A stretch of 64,000 bases of DNA from an uncultured Treponema sp. (GTDB lineage: Bacteria > Spirochaetota > Spirochaetia > Treponematales > Treponemataceae). Where the stretch lies: NCBI GenBank assembly GCA_900317625.1, contig ONHK01000011.1, forward strand, positions 1 through 64,000, given 5' to 3'. The position numbers and the translations under genes were made by a program. Under the pieces are notes generated by a model, which made no database searches, was not told where the DNA came from, and saw nothing but the letters and a program-made list of their open reading frames with translations. Of this stretch, positions 60,557-64,000 are shown piece after piece (the stretch's first letter is position 1; each line of letters opens with the position of its first letter).

Positions 60557-61315
60557 CTATTCTTTTATTTTTACAGTGTTGCTCACGGACTCTAAAAATT
60601 CCTTTCGGGTAACGCTCGCGGAAATGTAGTTTGTTTTTATTACGATTCTGTACTCTTTAGAAGAATCCAAAGTTTGTGGCACAAAGAAGTTCAGTTCTGC
60701 AGGCTTGTTGCGGAACACTTTTGAATCGTCAATTCTTATCCAAGTGGAAGAATCTTCCAATTTTTCGTCTGAGTCAATAGCCGCAAAATAGATTCCGCTT
60801 TCTTCGCTGCCAAGCTTAAGATTTGCGCCGGTTATTTTTGCCGGTTCGCCTAGCGAAAGAACATTCTCTTTTTCAGAACTGATGTCTGCCACAGAATCAA
60901 TTTCAGGAGACTTGTCGTTGTAGACGATTTTGTCAATGCTGAGATTCTGCAAAGAAGAGCTTGTAAGTTTTGTAGGAGAAAACCTTACCTTGAACTTTCC
61001 GTTCTGTGGAACTTCAGTTTTTGACTTTGCAGAAACATTCATCGCGATGTACATAGTTCCAAGGTCAAGAATGTTCACGGCTTTTCCCTGCTCAAGAAAC
61101 TTTAAGATTTTCTTCTGCATAAGAATTGCGCAGTACTGCAGAATGAACGGGTCAATTCCTTTGTTTTCTTCCGCAATCTCTGAAAGAATGTTCCTGAAAC
61201 TTGCCTTGTTACGCGTTACAGTAGCGTAATAAGTTCCGTCTTTTTTCAATTTGTTTTCTTTTAATGTTATGCTCACCAAGGATGAGCTGTTTTCTAATGT
61301 TGAAATATGTTCCAT
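60557..61315 (-). CDS. HU-like DNA-binding domain protein with C-terminal Ig-like (DUF4469-type) domain
   Basis: A 252-residue protein. Residues about 15-125 form an HU/IHF-related domain (LKKDGTYYATVTRNKASFRNILSEIAEENKG, FLEQGKAVNILDLGTMYIAMN). The C-terminal about 85 residues form an Ig-like beta domain (GEPAKITGANLKLG, IDDSKVFRNKPAELNFFVP, SKEYRIVIKT). The combination is widespread in Bacteroidetes and spirochaetes; its function is unknown. The ATG at 61315 is preferred, since the upstream 33 residues are basic and unlike the family. Monocistronic. Confidence 0.7.
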   Translation of the reverse strand: MEHISTLENSSSLVSITLKENKLKKDGTYYATVTRNKASFRNILSEIAEENKGIDPFILQYCAILMQKKILKFLEQGKAVNILDLGTMYIAMNVSAKSKTEVPQNGKFKVRFSPTKLTSSSLQNLSIDKIVYNDKSPEIDSVADISSEKENVLSLGEPAKITGANLKLGSEESGIYFAAIDSDEKLEDSSTWIRIDDSKVFRNKPAELNFFVPQTLDSSKEYRIVIKTNYISASVTRKEFLESVSNTVKIKE

Positions 61316-61423
61316 ATGTATATCCTTCTTCAACTTACGGCGTGAAGAGCCTTTTGAATTTTGCCATGCGGCAATGTTTTTACCGGTAATTTTAATCATC
61401 TTGTTTACCGGCACGCTGTTCTA

Positions 61424-61546
61424 GCTCTTGCAAAAAGGCAGAATAAAAAGTAGGATATACAAAGTTATTTTTGAGTTAGCATATCTTTACTTAATTCTGT
61501 AGAACTTGAATCTATTGGTGTAGGTTCAAGTTTTTTTTGCAAGAGC
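61424..61546. other. Inverted-repeat element in a gene-free gap
   Basis: GCTCTTGCAAAAA (61424-61436) and TTTTTGCAAGAGC (61534-61546) are perfect 13-bp inverted arms, 97 bp apart. Inside, AACTTGAA (61503-61510) and TTCAAGTT (61525-61532) form a hairpin running into a T8 tract, terminator-like on the forward strand. It may be a small RNA, or a small MITE-like element. No coding frame is seen in 61316-61604. Confidence 0.4.
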
Positions 61547-61604
61547 ACCGGCAATTCCATTGCGCATCCGCTTCCTCCTTATAAACTCATATTTCTTCTT
61601 CATT

Positions 61605-62270
61605 TTAGACTGCCTCCAAATAATTCTGATTTAAAACAGGATTTTTTGCATTCTCTTCTTTTATAAAATCCAAGAACTGTTTTCCAACATTTTTTATCAG
61701 AATGCAAATGAGCGAAAGAACTGGCTTTAGCACATACTCGTCCAGAACCTCCTCCTGTGTTCTGCCCTTTGTGATTTCTTCCGGGGAGAACAAAAGCCGC
61801 ATTATTGAATCAGTCTGAAACTCATGCTCCTGAATCTGCTCAGCCTTGATTTTTGAAAGCTCCTTTTTGAATTCTGCGCAGTCAAAAATTCTTATGAATC
61901 TCAAGATAATCGACTGAATACAGTGCACTACTTCATGCGCAATCGAAATCAGAGCGATACAGTTTCCATTCTGAGCGCCTTCGTAGACATCGCTTCTTAT
62001 GACAATCATGTTTTGAACCGTATTGTAAAAAGCTACAACATCTTTTCCATGTTTCCAGGAATCTTCAGGTTCAATCAGATAATTGAAAGTTCTGTCAAAA
62101 CTAGGAATTATATTTTCCATTACAAAGAGCGGATCAAATTTTTTGTTTGTGGTAGCCGTGCAAAGCAAGTGGCTCCAGAACGAAGTGATTTTAATTTCGT
62201 TTTCAGAAAGAACCAGAGTTTCTGAATATTTTACGTCTTTTAATTGTGTCTCATACTGCACCACTTCCAT
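61605..62270 (-). CDS. HExVH ImmA/IrrE-like metallopeptidase
   Basis: A 221-residue protein with IALISIAHEVVHCIQSIIL, a zinc site with His112, Glu113, His116, and a downstream Glu-rich EHEFQTDSIMRLLFSPEE where the third ligand may lie. It overlaps the XRE regulator gene by 20 bp. ImmA/IrrE proteases coupled to XRE repressors cut their repressor in response to stress or DNA damage, which is likely here. Its active-site segment resembles that of the phage protein at 40555-41367. Confidence 0.65.
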   Translation of the reverse strand: MEVVQYETQLKDVKYSETLVLSENEIKITSFWSHLLCTATTNKKFDPLFVMENIIPSFDRTFNYLIEPEDSWKHGKDVVAFYNTVQNMIVIRSDVYEGAQNGNCIALISIAHEVVHCIQSIILRFIRIFDCAEFKKELSKIKAEQIQEHEFQTDSIMRLLFSPEEITKGRTQEEVLDEYVLKPVLSLICILIKNVGKQFLDFIKEENAKNPVLNQNYLEAV

Positions 62271-62655
62271 TTTTCTCTCCCGAAGATTCCGCCTGAAACT
62301 TTTCAAGCAGTTCTTTCATCAGTTTAACCTGCGCTTCTGTAAGCTTTGAAAAATCCTTGGCAAACATTACAGCGGTTTCAAGATATTCGCTTGAATCCTT
62401 TTGCTCGCCAAGGGGAACATTTACACTGCCCTTTGACTGTGCCTGTGCTTCTTCAAGCTCCTGTTTTTCTGCCTCTGAAAGACCGTATTCCTTTGCAATC
62501 TTTTCAACAAAAGACTCCGGAATTTCACGCAGACCATTTTCAATTGAAGAAAGGTAAGCCGCACTTACGTCTAGCCGCTTTGCCATATCCCCAAGAATTT
62601 CAGAAGAATCAATTCTTCTTTTCCTTAAAATTTTTCCAAATGCCGTTACTCCCAT
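62251..62655 (-). CDS. XRE-type transcriptional regulator
   Basis: A 134-residue regulator with an N-terminal HTH (FGKILRKRRIDSSEILGDMAKRLDVSAAYLSSIENGLREIPESFVEKIAKEYGL), and a helical C-terminal part (FAKDFSKLTEAQVKLMKELLEKF). It overlaps the metallopeptidase gene, forming an ImmR/ImmA-like pair. A tandem 22-bp repeat array lies just upstream and may be bound by it. Confidence 0.8.
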   Translation of the reverse strand: MGVTAFGKILRKRRIDSSEILGDMAKRLDVSAAYLSSIENGLREIPESFVEKIAKEYGLSEAEKQELEEAQAQSKGSVNVPLGEQKDSSEYLETAVMFAKDFSKLTEAQVKLMKELLEKFQAESSGEKNGSGAV

Positions 62656-62811
62656 AAATGTACCTCTCGTTTTAAGGCTTTAATGAACCTTTTGGATTCT
62701 TTTTCGTTTAGCATCTGAGTAAAATATATATCAGTTTTATAAACAAATCAAGTAATTTGTAAAATATTTTTCACAAATTTGTAAATATTATTCAAAAAAC
62801 TTTTACAATAC

Positions 62812-62965
62812 AGACAACCTGTACAGCAACTACAGACTGGCTGTATAGCAAGCCCAGACAAACTGGGGCGGCTATACAGTTTGTCTGGGGCATAAGCACA
62901 GTCTATCTGGGGCGCTTATACAGCAAAACTGGGAAACAAGTACAGACAGAATGGGATGCAGGAAT
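62812..62965. repeat. 22-bp tandem repeat array (seven units)
   Basis: Units start at 62812, 62834, 62856, 62878, 62900, 62922 and 62944. The best are AGACAAACTGGGGCGGCTATAC, AGTTTGTCTGGGGCATAAGCAC and AGTCTATCTGGGGCGCTTATAC, given here with their shared AG..CTGGGGC..TA.AC pattern; outer units diverge. It lies between two leftward genes. No coding potential. Confidence 0.7.
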
Positions 62966-62982
62966 TTAAAATCATGAGGAGG

Positions 62983-63285
62983 CTATGATAATTTTCCGGT
63001 AAGAACTTCGTTTTTCAGAAAGTCGTAGACATAAAGCGGGCTTTGAAAATAAAGCCCGGTCCTGGGATTTATGAGCTTCTTGTAAGTTTTTGAATTATAC
63101 ACAACACGCAGAGCCTGCGGAACAGTCATGGAAAAATGAAAACGCATACACAGCCGCTCTAAAAAATCCACAGCCTTAAAGCGGTCAAGATAATTAAAAG
63201 CCTCTTTTGCGGAAAGATTATATTTTTTTGCGAATTCGCTGACAAAAGCCACAATATATTCTGTCTTGTCGTTTTCAAGATTCAT
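62983..63285 (-). CDS. DUF3791-like small protein
   Basis: A 100-residue protein. EYIVAFVSEFAKKYNLSAKEAFNYLDRFKAVDFLERLCMRFHFSM resembles DUF3791, which is often found in toxin or defence-type loci, followed by a tail with YKKLINPRTGLYFQSP not typical of it. The ATG at 63285 is preferred; the frame overlaps slightly upstream into the nuclease gene end. Its role next to a restriction gene is unknown. Confidence 0.55.
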   Translation of the reverse strand: MNLENDKTEYIVAFVSEFAKKYNLSAKEAFNYLDRFKAVDFLERLCMRFHFSMTVPQALRVVYNSKTYKKLINPRTGLYFQSPLYVYDFLKNEVLTGKLS

Positions 63286-63344
63286 AGGGCTATTATAGCA
63301 CGTGAATGGGGAAGATTCTATTGATTTTATTGCAAGGGAATATC

Positions 63345-64000
63345 TTAGCAATTTCCTTCAATCGCATTAGCAAGCTGTTTTATAAGTTCATTGTCCTTTT
63401 TTGCGGCGTGTTCCATTACCGTTTTTGTATCAAGAAGAATTCCGTGGATTTTGTGCCAGGATTTTTCTGTGTTTTCCGGGCATTCAACATAATTCGCGCT
63501 CGCATAGCCGATGCTTTCAATCTGTTCCGTGCAGGAAGGCATTATAAACGCATTGAAAATTGAATTCTCAGTCCGGTGGTGTTTTATTTTTTCCGGAATT
63601 GAATCGTTTTTTTCTATATATTCCGCATAGGCAAGCTGCTTTACAATGCTCGCGCTGTCCGGAAGATGATTATTTATTTTTGTCGCTCCGTAGCGGTAAT
63701 ATTTTGAGTCAAGCACAAAAATTTTCTGTCCGGATTTTTCGCGGTTTGTAATCATAATCGTGTCAGGACGAAGCGAGTTGCGTTTTTCATCATTATTTAA
63801 ATAAAAATGCTTTTCATCGTCATTTCTGCCTTTCAGCTTCCAATAAACTTTTGGATAAAATTTTTCCTTGTCCGTTTCGCCAAAAATGCAGTCAACAAGT
63901 TTTTCCCAGATGACATGGAAATTCTGCGTTCCATAAATGAATTCCTTGTTTTCAGAGTTTTCACAAAGAAAATTCAGCACATCAAGCATATTCTTAAAAA
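63345..64000 (-). CDS. LlaJI-like restriction endonuclease subunit (5 prime end cut by window)
   Basis: At least 214 residues. Family marks: FIYGTQNFHVIWEKLVDCIFG, FYPKVYWKLKGR, then the nuclease core PDTIMITN with KIFVLDSKYY, a PD-(D/E)xK pattern with the Asp and Lys in place, and a YANYVECPENT type end. LlaJI systems join this subunit with an McrB-like GTPase and DNA methylases, which would lie to the right, outside the window. The frame is open to the edge, so the true start is probably beyond it. Confidence 0.7.
   Translation of the reverse strand, partial: FKNMLDVLNFLCENSENKEFIYGTQNFHVIWEKLVDCIFGETDKEKFYPKVYWKLKGRNDDEKHFYLNNDEKRNSLRPDTIMITNREKSGQKIFVLDSKYYRYGATKINNHLPDSASIVKQLAYAEYIEKNDSIPEKIKHHRTENSIFNAFIMPSCTEQIESIGYASANYVECPENTEKSWHKIHGILLDTKTVMEHAAKKDNELIKQLANAIEGNC

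Noticed and set aside
62812..62965. 22-bp array as a CRISPR or coding repeat
   Set aside because: No spacers between units, and 22 is not a multiple of three with stops in all frames.

Overview
The window looks like chromosome from a host-associated Treponema-type spirochaete. This is inferred from the AT-rich coding style, a BspA-type leucine-rich-repeat lipoprotein with Listeria-Bacteroides repeats, a poly-G tract in a surface-protein gene, and many small treponeme-style hypothetical proteins. No rRNA or tRNA gene was seen, so the genus is an inference.

Layout. 1-12.6 kb is ordinary chromosome: the start of fumarase, a heavy-metal P-type ATPase operon, a three-gene ferric-iron-type ABC importer, enolase, HU, a tRNA methyltransferase-like gene, a cysteine-cluster protein, a hexapeptide acetyltransferase and a LuxR-type regulator pair. 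Two near-identical 16-bp palindromes (2995-3010, 7094-7109) sit just upstream of matching -10 boxes before the ATPase operon and the iron importer, which suggests shared metal control.

12,974-50,084 is a complete Mu-like transposable prophage of 37,111 bp. It is inserted exactly inside one unit of a host 41-bp repeat array and flanked by a 5-bp duplication (TTCTT). The rightward early arm carries a LexA/CI-like repressor region, DUF3164, a MuA-like DDE transposase, a MuB-like ATPase and a gp16/GemA-like protein. The long leftward late arm carries a lysis cassette with two fully overlapping 147-codon frames, Mu-type packaging and head genes, a lambda-like long tail (tube, frameshifted chaperone, tape measure, L, K and J homologues), and cargo. 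The cargo includes a MuF head protein fused to a papain-fold toxin-like domain with a probable immunity gene, a terminator-insulated moron, an HExVH protein, and, after the tail fibre genes, a radical SAM/SPASM enzyme coupled to a DUF1611-like P-loop protein. That last pair is the best candidate here for an undescribed system.

50.1-64 kb is chromosome again: a two-subunit ABC exporter, its probable TetR regulator 5 kb away with a duplicated promoter-operator and the scar of a deleted tetR copy, an orphan YefM antitoxin, the BspA-like lipoprotein (out of frame at an 8-G tract), a VapBC-like pair, an SDR, an HU/Ig-fold protein, an XRE/HExVH pair, a 22-bp tandem array, and a DUF3791-like gene beside a LlaJI-like restriction nuclease cut by the window edge.
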